DNA from: Maratus speciosus
Lineage: Eukaryota > Arthropoda > Arachnida > Araneae > Salticidae
DNA length: 64,000 nt
Direction of reading: 5' to 3'
Assembly: GCA_963932465.1 (NCBI GenBank)
Contig: OZ010791.1
Coordinates: forward strand, 621,433,800 to 621,497,799
The position numbers and the translations under genes are program-made. This document shows positions 11,934 to 23,040 of this stretch, piece by piece (position 1 is the first letter of the stretch; each line of letters begins with the position of its first letter). The notes under the pieces were generated by a model. That model was not told the origin of the DNA. It was given only the letters and a program-made list of their open reading frames with translations, and made no database searches.

Positions 11934-12383
11934 CTCGAAGACGAAATGTTTTCTCTGATGGGTTCTTCTTTTTGAATCGAATCTCGCCAAGACCTGCTGG
12001 AAGGCCTCGACGACTTGTCGTCTTGTCGTCCGAGTATCCTGGCTTGAGTCGTCGCACTCTGTCTTCGAGCTTGGGAACTGCGAGCAAGCAGGGCGTTGAC
12101 CGACGGACTGATGTCGCCCCTTTTAGTTGCGGCATCGCTGTCGTCTTCCTCACTGTCCGACTCGGAGCTAGAACTGCTGTCGCTTGCGATTTCTTGCGAA
12201 TGCGAAGGAATGGTAAGTCTAAGTCTCGGTCGCTCTGTTTCTCTTCTGTCCATCGGGCTAGAACGACCTGCGACAGTTGAGGAATAGCTTGGTCTGCGTG
12301 ACGTAGAAGAGGATGTATTTTCGACAGGCCCATCATCATGATCTAACGAAGAACTTTTGGTAAGGTAGGATCGACTCGATGCC
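11934..12383 (-). CDS. tn: TRIM-NHL protein, Ser-rich linker exon
   Basis: This is an internal exon of 450 nt. The acceptor TTTTTCAG ends at 12384 and the donor TCGAG|GTAATA starts at 11933. It supplies one base to a codon begun in exon 14978-14663 and ends two bases into an AGA codon finished at 4655, so both junctions are in phase. The product is low-complexity: SSSTSRRPSYSS, MDRRETERPRLRLTIPS, then an acidic Ser tract (DSSSSSESDSEEDDSD) and SSRPSSRSWRDS. It is probably a disordered, phosphorylatable linker between coiled coil and NHL propeller. No enzymatic motif is present. Confidence 0.78.
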
Positions 12384-12730
12384 CTGAAAAATAGATTATG
12401 AAAGTTGATAGAAAAATGAATAAAAGATCGGATAAATTAATGAAGTAATATAAAAATGATGGAAGTATAATGGTAGAATTATATGATGTAACTATACAGT
12501 TATTTTTAATAGCGCATTATATAGGATGCTTATGATTCTTCCCTTTATAAATTATCTCAGACAGAACAGTCAACGCTCCTTATAACACAGCACCTTTCGT
12601 CTCACAAGAAAAGGCCGTTATAATGAGAGGTCGCTAGAATTTAAAAAATATAAAAGTGTTTGTGCTTACGTTAAAATAAAAAAATTTAAAAGAATTGCAT
12701 GTGGCATAGATTTCTTGCTTACATATAAAA
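12384..12730. other. Intron sequence, no feature seen
   Basis: AT-rich intron between exon 12383-11934 and the GC-rich block. Confidence 0.4.
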
Positions 12731-14355
12731 AAGTGACCGCCCCTTCGGGTGGTCCGGAATAGACCCCTTGAGTGAGGGAGAACGAGAAGACTCGGAGCCC
12801 GGCCGAATTCATAGACACGAGTGCGAGGGTGCCGAAGAGGGGCGAACCACAGCCTCCTCGAGTGGATCGCGGTCGACGGGCCTCAAGTCTGGCGGCCACG
12901 GGTAACGGACGTCGTGCTTGGGTCGTGAGCCCTTGGGCCGGTCTGAGCTCGACCACCGGCACCTTGGTTTTCGAGGCAAGCCGGATAGTGACGGTCCATA
13001 ATCCTATCCCAGGGCCGGTATCTGACCGGGTGGTGATTCTGGGCAACGGATAGCAAGTGTGGCAGGGCTCTATCCACCATTTGACTGAGAAGGAGTCTGA
13101 GAGGAGAGACGGGCCTTGTAAAACAAGGTCTCGAAGGCTCGCTAGTGTCGGCGGGAACGCCATGCAGGATCTCCCGGAGTCTCCGTCGGGAGAGTCTTGG
13201 GACATTGCCCAGTGTGTCCGCACCGGGAAACTCATCCTCTCGAGTTCCTTGTAGCTGGGGCAGTTGTGAGCCAAGCCCTAGGTAAGCGGTAAATGGAGGT
13301 GCCCCCGTTGACCAGAGGGCGTTCGCGGAGGGAGGGCAGTGTGGTACTGGTTACCTGAAGTCATTCCGTTTTCCCCTGGAAGGGGGTCGACCGGCAGGCC
13401 TTTTCCATGATCCACTTCCACGGGAACCGGACCGGTGGCTCGCCAACTAACACGGCGGCGTGTCAAAGCTCGGACGAAGTCTCGGTCCAACTCAGGCCCT
13501 GCATGTCTGTGCGCAACTGGAGCTTACTGCACGCAGTGGTGAGGACCTAGCTATTTCCGCCGTCCTAGGGCGGGGCGCTGGGTGGGTATGGCGGGACACC
13601 GGACCCTTTAACCCCCTAGCGAGGAGAATTCTATTCCGTCAGGGAGAAGCTTTCCGTGCCCTCCCAGGGTACCTAGTCTGACTATCTAACTCACCACGCA
13701 GGCCGCAAGGAGCTCCGTGGTGGGGAGGAGAAGTCCGGGCGGAAAACCCTAGCGAAGCCGTGTCTATCCTGTGAAGGAGGAGCTTTCCGTGGCCTCCTGG
13801 TTTCCACTAATGGCAGCTAGTTCGGTCTCTTGGACTCCCTGTGAAGAGCAGGCGCAGAAAAGAGACTGGGCGATAAACCCCAAGCAGGCGATGCCTATGC
13901 CGTCAGGAGAGGTTTTCCTCGTCTCTCCGGGTTCACGCAAGAGGCACCTTCATCTCCCATTGTCTCTCAAAAATGTCTTTTCCGGATAATGGCATTTGAT
14001 CTTGAGAGACCTCCGTAAAGCAATCCCTCCGCGGGAATCCTTGGCATAGACTCATGCGTCCAACTCCTTTATAAGTGTTTGGTACCTGTGGGTCGCTGGG
14101 GTGGACCGTGGTGGGACCAAGCGAAGGAACCATCTGGCTCTTCGGGGTGGGTGGGGTTTCTGTCGTTTCGACCGGACACCAACGCTTGGGCGCAATGACG
14201 TGCGCTGGGCAGTGTGCATCCTTGGCCGAATGCGAGTTGGCGGCGGCTTCACATGAGTTAACTCATCTCGTGCTAGACCCGCGCATTTATGGGCTCCAGA
14301 GAAGCCTCTATCGCCGAACGAAGGCTCGCCTCTACGTGGCGAGAGCAAGTTTTTA
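12731..14355. other. GC-rich structured block of unknown origin
   Basis: About 1.6 kb of conspicuously GC-rich sequence begins abruptly at GTGACCGCCCC (12733) and ends at GAGAGCAAG (about 14352) within otherwise AT-rich intron. Short hairpins recur: TCTCCCG/CGGGAGA (13170-13193), GGGAG/CTCCC (13642-13665), AGGAGG/CCTCCT (13775-13798) and GGAGAG/CTCTCC (13906-13928). The last three are preceded by CTAT at 13631, 13764 and 13894, giving a period near 131 bp. Open frames on both strands, including 202 codons on minus at 13274-12666, are expected by chance at this GC content and show no domain. It could be the 5' region of a non-LTR retrotransposon, a structured noncoding repeat or transferred DNA; none is demonstrated. 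Confidence 0.6.
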
Positions 14356-14662
14356 AATATGAAAAATAACAAATTTATTTTATTCATAAAATTTTATAGA
14401 AGACACTATTATTAATCAAATGTTATCTTTTACGCGTAACTGCGACTTTTTGGAAACACATTTAGTACATGTTAATTATTTCTTTTTGTCCCAATTGAAT
14501 CAAGTGAATTATACTTTTCGTATATTTTACTAATTACCTCTTAATGAAAAACCCATCTATGGACTACCTTAATGGTAACAACATATTTTAGTGCAAAATT
14601 TAGTAGTTCATTTATCAATTAGCACTTTCTTAAAATTACTAACACAGGAATATGTGCATTAC
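14356..14662. other. Intron sequence, no feature seen
   Basis: AT-rich stretch between the GC-rich block and exon 14978-14663. Confidence 0.4.
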
Positions 14663-14978
14663 CTTGTTGGGGTAGGAATATCTCTTGCCCTCGGCGAAAC
14701 AGGCGGTTTCTGGGTATCTTTGTTTCTAGTTGGCGAACTAGGAGGACTGAGAGACACTTCCCTTTCTGTCGCTGCACTGTTCATCGTCCTCCATGTCCTC
14801 AATCTGGGAGACTGGGTGTCCTCCCTCTGTGTTTGGCGATTTGTTGTTTCATCTACAGGTGTCCTGTAACTCCTTGTTCGTGGAGGACTGGAATCGTCTG
14901 TTGTGTTTCTAGAAGTGTATTTTGGTCTGGAAGGTTCGTCTTCTTTTTTCGCTGCAGCCTTACTTGCCCTATAAACAT
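14663..14978 (-). CDS. tn: TRIM-NHL protein, linker exon
   Basis: This is an internal exon of 316 nt with acceptor TTTGCAG ending at 14979 and donor ACAAG|GTAATG starting at 14662. The open frame reads VYRASKAAAKKEDEPSRPKY, then Ser/Thr/Pro/Arg-rich sequence (SPPRTRSYRTPVDETTNR, SPPSSPTRNKDT, PPVSPRARDIP). The downstream junction is in phase with exon 12383-11934. The upstream junction is not: exon 16796-15681 ends in phase 0, whereas this exon at its best acceptor needs one preceding base. Either a small exon is missing between them, an AAG acceptor at GTAAG|GCT is used, or there is an indel. The linker is probably disordered. Confidence 0.72.
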
Positions 14979-15680
14979 CTGCAAACTATTCAAGAATATA
15001 CTTAAGATTTTATTGATAATAGACATAGAAATTGAAAAAAGTAAATAAAAAAGTTAAAAACTTTAAAGTCAAATACTTTCAGAATATTTTTTATTAAAGA
15101 TTTAGAAACTTCTTAAAGAATTATTGATTGGTGTTTGAATAACATTGGTTTATAAAACGTTAATATTTATTTACACATAAATGTAAATTAGACGACTAAT
15201 TTAAAACCTACAAAGATTAATAAGAAAATGAATGCATATAATTATAAAATAAATATGGATAAAACCTTAACCTAAAATAAAGTGGAATGATAACAAAAAT
15301 TACAAAAAAAACAAAAACAAAAGGAATGTGAAAAATTAAACATGCATGATAAAATCTGAGAAGTATCAAGAAAAATAACAATATGTATTATTCTTTATCC
15401 AGTATCTCAATATTACATTTATACTGTTGTTTACTTTGTTTTAAAGTTTTGAATTATCTAAAAGCTACTATGGCAACAAGACGAATTCTGCATTACCGCT
15501 AGAGTTATTATAGTCATTCTAAAACAATTAAGAGAAAATGTTGATAAAAATGGACATTTTAGGTAAAGTAAACCTCAATGCAAACATACATTTATACATT
15601 AATTTATTATGTTAATTCAAACAAAAGCAAACTGAGATTCTAAAATTAATTATTGCTAAAAAAAAAAAAAAAGAATTTAC
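14979..15680. other. Intron sequence, possible missing micro-exon
   Basis: AT-rich, no repeat or domain seen. The phase mismatch between the flanking exons means a micro-exon of length 3n+1 could be hidden here. Confidence 0.4.
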
Positions 15681-16796
15681 CTTCGTCGGAGCCGTTGTCG
15701 TCGTCGCGGCAGCTGCAGCAGCTGCTTTGTTCTCTTTCTTCTGTTTTTCGATTTCGTCTTCGCTCATTTGTCGTGTCATGGGTCGAGACACTGGCGGAGG
15801 AGCAGGAGGGGGCATTCTCGCCCTCCGCTCTTCCTCTTCCTTTTTCTTTTTCTGTTGCACCTCGCTGTTATGCAACCTTTCCATCACATGCGGACTGTCC
15901 AAGATTCGGATGACCCCACTCAGGCGACCTTTCGTAGCATCTTCAGTCTCAGACACGTGCTCTTTCAAAGGAGATATACGACCATCCTCCGAAAACCGAA
16001 AGGCTGGTTGTTGTCGTTTCTTTGGTATAATTTCTGGTTCGTAACATTCCATTTCATCGATTGTTTCTTTTGAAGAAAATCGATTTCTTGAAGTATTTCT
16101 GACGTCATCCAGCTCTCTTCTCCAGGAAGAGGGTGAATGCTCTCGGCTGTTTTCGAGTTCCCTTTCGCAACTGTCCCTCTCTCGCACAAACCTGTCCCTG
16201 AACCTTCTGGATAAAGGTTCGACATCGTCATTTTGTACCCTGCTTTCACCCCTCTTCTGTGACTGTCTATGACCTGCCAGCTTATGGTCACTCTGACTTC
16301 TGGACAAGGCGCTGCTCTGGGGAGGGGTGAGAGTGACAGTAGGTCCATTAATACTATTGCAGCTTCCGTTAATCCCGTTCTGTAATTCGCCGTTATTCGG
16401 TTGGTGAATGACTTCATCATTGAGCTTCACTTCCGCGAAGTCTAAGAGAGTTTTGTGAATCACATCGGGATCCGCCCTGGGATGGAATCGGACTTTACGA
16501 ATGCAGTCCGTAGGATCTGAGTCGAAAGCTCGTAGGAAATCAAGTGTTCTTTGGAAAATTTCTTTGTAGTCCGTGAGTTCTGCGTCAGTCCAGTCCACTC
16601 CGTTGTTGACATATTTGTCAACTAAATCACAGTTGCTATTTACATTGTTAAGCTCTATTTGTAGGTCGTGTTCTAGCTGACGCATGCTCCTAAGCTCTGA
16701 TTTTAAATATACATCCAAGTGGTGTTTCAGTTTTGATTCAGTATCCAGCAAGTCGCGAGTGTACCGTCGAACAACTTCTTCGATTTCATCTTTCAC
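15681..16796 (-). CDS. tn: TRIM-NHL protein, coiled-coil exon
   Basis: This is an internal exon of 1116 nt (372 codons, phase 0 both ends): acceptor TATTGCAG ends at 16797 and donor ACGAAG|GTAAAT starts at 15680. Residues 1-55 form a heptad-rich coiled coil (VKDEIEEVVRRYTRDLLDTE onward). A conserved-looking segment DWTDAELTDYKEIFQRTLDF follows at 68-87 and RKVRFHPRADPDVIHKTLLD at 100-119. The rest is disordered, charged and Ser-rich, with a KKKKEEEERR run, a PPPAPPPV stretch and a poly-Ala tract near the end. The coiled coil plus linker, joined in phase to an NHL exon, is the layout of TRIM-NHL ubiquitin ligases; thin/abba is the closest fit I recognise. The RING and B-boxes must lie upstream (to the right) and were not found. 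No start codon belongs here; the exon begins at a splice site. Confidence 0.82.
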
Positions 16797-16849
16797 CTGC
16801 AATAAAAATAAAAATATACAATAAAATAATATAGATAGATCATTAAAAC

Positions 16850-17459
16850 ATTAAACAAAAACCTAATTTGCAGAACAAATTAAAAAAAACAAAATTTATT
16901 TCCTAAATTGTTTAAGCCCGAGAAGGGGCAGATATTAAGATATTTCATTCAATTCGTTCTACATTTAATGTTAAATTTTTGTAACAAATAAGTTAAACCA
17001 ATTGAACATTAAAAAATAAAAATGAAATTCATACAATATAATACTTTAAACACCCATATACTTAGATTCCGTTCAAATGAAATCAAAATAAATCTTAGAC
17101 TTTTTCAAAGTTTTGTATTTTGCATGTATCTTATCATATTATGTACAATCGTCATAAACATAATGCAAAATCTGCAGTACAAATATTTACAACTTAAAAA
17201 TGGAAAAAGTCTATGATTTATTTCAATTTCATTTGAACGGAATCTAAGTATATAGGTGTTTAAAGTATTATATTGTATGAATTTCATTTTTATTTTTTAA
17301 TGTTCAATTGGTTTAAGTTATTTGCTACAAAAATTTAACATTAAATGTAGAACGAATTGAATGAAATATCTTAATATCTGCCCCTTCTCGGGCTTAAACA
17401 ATTTAGGAAATAAATTTTGTTTTTTTAATTTGTTCTGCAAATTAGGTTTTTGTTTAATA
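16850..17459. repeat. Fold-back element, 256-bp arms, 97-bp loop
   Basis: The left arm (about 16850-17105) and right arm (17203-17459) are near-perfect inverted copies: CAAAAACCTAATTTGCAG at 16856 pairs with its complement near 17436-17453. The loop 17106-17202 contains a smaller ATTTTGCAT/ATGCAAAAT stem. The two short open frames in the arms mirror each other and are not genes. It starts about 53 bp upstream of the splice acceptor of the coiled-coil exon. Confidence 0.85.
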
Positions 17460-17857
17460 TGTCAAGTTTTTTAATAACTACTGAATTCAGACCAAGGCAT
17501 ACTTAGATACTACTACAGGCAGAGCGATTTGCGTTTAATGTATGAAGTCGCTCGCCAGGGGCGTAGCTACAGATATTTTTTCGGGGGGGAGAATTCGAAA
17601 ATTTCCCAACATGAAACAAATTGCTCCAATTTTCAACTAAAGTGATATGCATAACGTGTGTAATAGTGATAAGGAAACTTATGCATAAAAAATTTCTTTC
17701 CAAAGAAAATTTTTTAAACTAGAAACATAAAAATTCCAATTATTGTTTTTTTTAATAAGAAAACCAAACAGGTTTTAACTTTCTTCTATCTTTACAAGAA
17801 GAAAGTATTGAATTCGTAAAAAAAAAAATTGATTTCCGGCTTTCGACGGATTGATAT

Positions 17858-19014
17858 TATTGGTGTAGATTCACGATCGCCAGTCGCCATGTGGCGACTT
17901 AATTTTTTGCTTTGGCGACTAATTTTCGGCATCTAAGTCGCCATCCTTTGTCGAATTTTGCGTTTTTTTTTCAGCGATCCTTTGACAAAAATCACGTTTT
18001 TTTTCGCGATCCTTTTACGAAAATCACGGGTTTTTTCGCGATGCTTTGACGAAATTCGCGGGGTTTTTTGAAATCCTTTGATAAAATTCGCATTTTTTGT
18101 GCAATCTGTTGACGAAATTCGCGTTTTTTCTGCGATCTGTTGACGAAATTCACGTTTTTTTGCAATCTTTTGCCGAAATTCATGTTGTCTGTTTTGCGAC
18201 CCTTTGACAAAATTATTGTTTTTTCCGAGATCCTTATAGAATTGGCGGGGTTTATTTTTGTTATCCTTTGACAAAGTTGATGATTTCTGCAAAGAATGGC
18301 AAAAGTCGCATTTTCTCCGCAGTTCTTCGACAAAAAGACGCGTGTTTTTTGGGATTCTTTGACGAAATTAGCATTTTTTACCTGATCCTTTGACGGAATT
18401 CGCGCTTTCTCTTGCTAACAATTGACAAAATTGATTTTTTCGGCGTCCACTTGTCGAAATTCTTGATATTTTTCCTCACCCCTGTAATAATTTGTGACGA
18501 GATTGTTTTTTAAGATAATTTTTCTTCTGTATTCTTGAAAAACAAATGCTTGAATTCTGTTTTGACTTTTATAGTGCAAAATAATCTTACACACTCTTAT
18601 TTTTTTCTTTTATGAACTCTTGCATGGCAAAATGAAAATAAGAAACATTGTTTTCCTAATATTCCCCACTACCATGATTCCTTAGCTTATTCTTATAGAT
18701 ATATATTTTTTCACCCAACTTTATCTTCTTTTCTTGCCCAACTTTATCTTCTGACAGTACATAGTTTAAGGTTTGTATTATACTTAATTTATATTCAAAT
18801 TAAAAGAATTGGGTGATTAAATGAACTATACAAATTTGATGTAATTAGTCTGTTTCTTTTGTACATTTGTAGATTATTTTTCACTTTGATTTCCTGAAAT
18901 GTTTTCTCATATAATCGCTATTGCTTTTATGCATTTCTTTCACAATGTGGCCACTGGATTATTTGTGTTTAGGAGCCACTGGCTCCTTAAAAACTTTGGA
19001 AATGTGCACCTATA
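17858..19014. mobile_element. Nonautonomous hAT-like element, 1157 bp
   Basis: ATTGATAT at 17850-17857 and ATTGATAC at 19015-19022 form a 7/8 target duplication. The ends TATTGGTGTA and (reverse complement of the right end) TATAGGTGCA are similar terminal repeats. Removing the insert restores the family A sequence found at 30.47 kb. It contains a minisatellite but no transposase. Confidence 0.75.
17931..18480. repeat. Minisatellite, ~35-40 bp unit
   Basis: About 14 diverged copies of a unit of the form TTTGACGAAATTCGCG then T-run then GCGATCC. On the minus strand it gives repetitive open frames rich in FRQ, KKREF and IAKK, which reflect the repeat and not a protein gene. Confidence 0.8.
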
Positions 19015-19825
19015 ATTGATACGTTTTAGAACGATTTGACTGTTTTTAGAAAATGTCTGTCTGTGTGTATGTGACACAAATTTTGTGGGCGCTCTATCTC
19101 AAGAACTAATGCGTGGAATTTATTAAAACTCAGTTATACTTTGATAAAAATTAATGCTGCTTAGTTTTTGTGTAAATCACCCAAAAGATGGCGCTGCTAT
19201 GCTGCATTTTTCACGATTTACATGATTTTAGCGGTAGTTATATCTCAAAAACTGTTGCACGGAATTGGATCAAACTTCATATTCTGTTAAACCTTGACAT
19301 AATTTTGTGCTTATTAGGCTTTTGTGTATATCATATAACAGGTGACACTGCTGTGAAACATTTTTCACGATTTTTGCGTTAGCTATATCTGAAAAACTAA
19401 CGCACGGAATTTGCCAAATTTCATATTCGGTTGCAATTCCTTATTGGGCTTGGGTGTATACTGTATAAAGGTATCGCTTTTGTGCTCTTTGGGTTTGGAA
19501 TTTTGGTTGCAGACATCTAACAGGGTGTGCGCCCAAATTCAATGATTTGTTGAAAAAATGCGATGCTTCTATCTCCTTTTTAAATTCACACAATTAAACG
19601 GATCTATTCCTTCATAATTCTTTTTGCATTGTGATTGCAAATTTTGAGGTATTAACATGTATTGGATAGAATAGAGATTTGGGATTCGCACATCCGACTA
19701 GTTTTCATTTAACATTAATTCTTCTGGTCTTCAAAGAAGCCAACCTGATGATAATATCGTCCAGTTTAATAAAATCCATAATTCCACTTTCACATTTTAA
19801 ATCATTAGGCTGTCAAGTCTGTCAT

Positions 19826-19925
19826 CCCTCTTTGTAGTTTGCAATATATATTTTTAAAATTTTTATTTGACTAAAGATTCTTTCATTAGATGCAATGCCA
19901 TAAAGATATGCTGCTGTGAATGTTA
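19826..19925 (-). pseudogene. hAT transposase C-terminal remnant
   Basis: The minus strand reads YLYGIASNERIFSQIKILK. SNERIFS is the signature of the hAT C-terminal dimerisation domain (usually S..CERSFS or SNERIFS), followed by KIYIANYKEG and two stops. It lies inside the hAT element whose ends and target duplication are intact. Only this short part is recognisable. Confidence 0.65.
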
Positions 19926-20086
19926 AGATACGAGTATATAGTTTGACATCGTGTTCAAATCGTCTTTGAATTTCAAGGCATGAGAAAAAGGTTTTTTAAG
20001 TGAGTTGGGATTTGGTTTATTTTTACTTGACTCTGCAAGTCATGTACATCCGGTTTCTCATATCCAGGTGGAAAAATTATTAACAT

Positions 20087-20354
20087 AATTAAAAACGCTT
20101 ATGATACTCATCAGCATACATATAAATAAAAACTATATTAAAAACACATTAAAAATTAATCCCAACGTTTCATGCTCTTTCTAATGAGCTATCACCAGGG
20201 GAGAAGGTTCTTGACCTCCACGAAGCAAAGTTACAAACAGCAGTCACTTTCATAACATCAAACTAGCATGAAACGTTGGGATTAATTTTTAATGTGTTTT
20301 TAATATAGTTTTTATTTATATGTACTCTGATGAGTATCATAAGAGTTTTTAATT
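20087..20354. repeat. Inverted repeat, 90-bp arms, 88-bp loop
   Basis: Arms at 20087-20176 and 20265-20354 are near-perfect inverted copies ending with AACGTTTCATGCT and AGCATGAAACGTT. On the minus strand the loop-proximal part reads CTGGTGATAGCTCATTAG followed by AAAGAGCATGAAACG, a stem-plus-GAAAC tail of the kind seen at 6645-6680. Confidence 0.75.
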
Positions 20355-21727
20355 ATTAAATTTTGACAGCGTAAGTCCAAGTCTTTCTTATTAACATTAT
20401 TAACTTTCCTAAGTTAGTGATACTCAATTTTGCCTTGCACAATTGTAATTTAAATATGAAATGTATTGGTACAATATTCTCCTGATATAGGGAACATTGT
20501 CATTTAAGCCCATTACTAAGTTTTTTTGTATTTCTTATAATTCTTTCCTGTAAAACTTGTGTGTATCAATGTTCATTGCTGTACTATTATTTTTATCTAT
20601 TTCCTTTGGTGAAATCATTTTTCTACTGTGCTTTCGGAAGTCAGCTACTTCAGTTGCATTCTAATATTCATAACTGTTTGTGAACTTGTCTATAGGGAAA
20701 TCTTTATTGATTCAAGTGTAACGTGTCAGTGTTACAATACATGTCGATTTTTTCTTCAGTTGATGGACTGCTTTCATGGTCATATTTCCGTTCCAAATTC
20801 AAATAATCTACTTTTTACCTTTTTCATCCTCGAATGGATTTTTAGATGCTCCGAAACCTTGCACGAAAAAAATTTTCCTTTTTATGAAGAGTTCTTTCGT
20901 GCTGAGATTTATAGTCATTTTTTAGTAAAGTTTTAAAAACACAACACTGAATTTTTGGTTTAAAATTTCATAAACACCTATAAATATAAACGAACAGGAC
21001 TGATATATATTTCCGCTCACAAATAAATGCAAAATGTAACAAATTTATCTAAACTAGCGACTTCTTATATTCATATTTGCTCATATAACGCTTTTTTCTT
21101 GACAGCGAAGGGTTAACTAATTTTTGCGGAAAAAATCACGAAAATGAGTAAAGGATTGTCCAAAAATCACGCAATTAGATCAAAAATTAGTGCAATTTAT
21201 GAAAACTCTGCAAATCTTACTGCTCAGCTGTGTTTCAAGTTTCTACATTCCTTTTTGTTGTGCTATAAATGATCTCCAATTTTCAAAAGAAGATGCAATC
21301 CCTTTGGATTAAAATAGCTGGATTCTCTTTTGGGACGAGAAAGGGACATACTGTGAAATTTTTGAGAAAGGAACAAAGTTTTGGAGGAAATGAAGGAACT
21401 GGATAGTCAGCTATTGATGGTTAGGAGTAGAGAAATTTTGGTCTAGTAGATGTGTAATATTTTTGTAGAACTGAAAAACACAATGATAGATTGAATGTGG
21501 CTGATTTCTTTTTGTATTTCTTTTGATAATTTAACATGTTTACTGTTAAAGTACTCAGAAACATAATCACCAAAACAAAATTTCGTGATCTTTTTACTAA
21601 AAAAGGAAATGTCTCAAAAATCTAGAATTTCCCAACTCTAAACTCAAATTTCCCAACTTCACATATATTGGGGGGGGGGGGAGGCTCCCCCCCCTAACCC
21701 CCCCATGGCGACGCCCCTGTCGCTCGC

Positions 21728-22426
21728 CAGAGGACTCTGATACGCTGCCCAAAACAGAAATTTGACTCTAACCGTAACTTCAACGATGAGAACCAATCAA
21801 ACCGCTCTGGGTAGGGTTCAGAGAATTCCAATGTGTTTACATTTTTTTTTCGTATAGATGTGATTCAACAAGAGTTTAATAAAAATATTAACTCTAATCA
21901 TCAAATTAAAAAGAAATATATATATTATTTTAACAATTATCGGAATAATAAATGATGCGACCGGAGAATACTCTACTTCTTTGGTGCGATTTCAAAAAAT
22001 CGCCAAATCGGGGCGTTTTTATAACATCCAAGGTTGCCACTTAATACCAAGTTAATACTAAATACCAAGGTTGCCACTTTGGCGCATTTATCGCCCGGTT
22101 GGGGAATAGAGTAGTCTACGATTCACCCCAATAAATAAAAACATGCATAGTCTAAAAACATCAATGTCATAAATTTATTTACTATCTTCACTGCTGGAAC
22201 AATAAAACTAATGGAATTTCTTTTAAATATATAAAAGTACTCATAAAATTCCTTGTAATAATTAATAAATGTAATTTATTAAATAACAAATACCCTTACA
22301 TGATTTAATCAAAATTGCTTGGATAACATAAAATATTGCAACGATATTTAAATCTGCGATCACCATTTCTTTCTCTGATTAAAAATAAGAATATTTAATG
22401 TTTAAGGAAGATCGTGTTTTTCTTTT
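21728..22426. other. No gene seen
   Basis: AT-rich sequence with a short direct duplication around AATACCAAG (22036-22070). Nothing codes. Confidence 0.4.
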
Positions 22427-23040
22427 TTTAACCATTTGGAAAAATGGTTATTGTTCTCGTCAGGATGGGAAATCAAAAGCATATCTGAAGGTTTTTACTG
22501 GTTTAATCCGCATTTTATTCGTTTTCTGATTGGTCTATACAGTAATCTGCATTTCCCTTTACTTTCAACAGAGATAGACAATAGAGTGTTGCCACTATGA
22601 CAAAAAAGTAATAAAAACTACAAAAAAAAATTAATAACTCAGAAACAAATTGAGATACAACTTTCAAACAAATTGCATTTAAAGGTACATTTTTTTCTCT
22701 ATACGACGGTGTAAAAAGTAATATTGAGGGATGTTTATAATTTTAAGAATGAAATTTCATTTTAAATGGCTCGTCATATTTCTTGGAAATCTGACGATGG
22801 AAAAGCCTTTTCCCGAACAGCCAATTAAATGCTTGGATAATGCATAGTTTTCAGGTGGATAATACGTACGAGTGGCAGGCGATTTTTGTCGCTTGGAATT
22901 TTTACGTGTAATAACACTATTAATGTTTAATTCATGGCGTACGTAATGTATGATCAACTCTGTGCGATTTTTTATGTCTTAAATTTTAGTCTTCGAAAAA
23001 ATAATTTTCCAAATGGTCGTTGTAATTTGATAAGTTGCTT
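22427..23040 (+). repeat. Family C dispersed repeat, second copy
   Basis: Closely similar in the same orientation to 8056-8690: both contain AACCATTTGGAAAAATGGTT, CTCGTCAGGATGGGAAAT and CGACGGTGTAAAAAGTAATA. Short deletions distinguish the copies, for example around 22855-22880. Confidence 0.8.

Larger units (their letters stand above)
17771..19720 (+). repeat. Family A element, copy 2, split by a hAT insertion
   Basis: The left part (17771-17857) has TTCTTCTATCTTTACAAGAA and a TTTCGACGGATT segment as in copy 3 at 30.4 kb. The right part (19015-19720) has the ~145-bp units with CTCAAGAACTAATGC and ends near CATCCGACTAGTTTTCATTT. The segment between is the 1157-bp hAT described separately. 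Confidence 0.7.
17556..21719. mobile_element. hAT transposon, 4164 bp, 8-bp target duplication
   Basis: TCGCTCGC occurs at 17548-17555 and 21720-21727, directly outside ends reading CAGGGGCGTAGC (left) and GCGACGCCCCTG (right); these are inverted with one mismatch. An 8-bp duplication and CAGGG ends are characteristic of hAT elements. Transposase coding is decayed; the C-terminal dimerisation segment survives on minus at about 19926-19826. The interior was later invaded by a family A element, which itself took a second hAT insertion. A G run and C run sit next to the right end (21670-21705). Confidence 0.88.

Noticed and set aside
12666..13274. 202-codon minus-strand open frame in the GC-rich block
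   Set aside because: GC-rich sequence lacks stop codons by composition, frames are open on both strands, and no domain or repeat-independent conservation is visible.
12731..14355. Ribosomal RNA gene or spacer
   Set aside because: None of the conserved 18S, 5.8S or 28S segments that I can recognise is present.
17933..18333. Overlapping 113- and 119-codon basic frames
   Set aside because: They are read-through of the ~37-bp minisatellite inside the hAT-like element.
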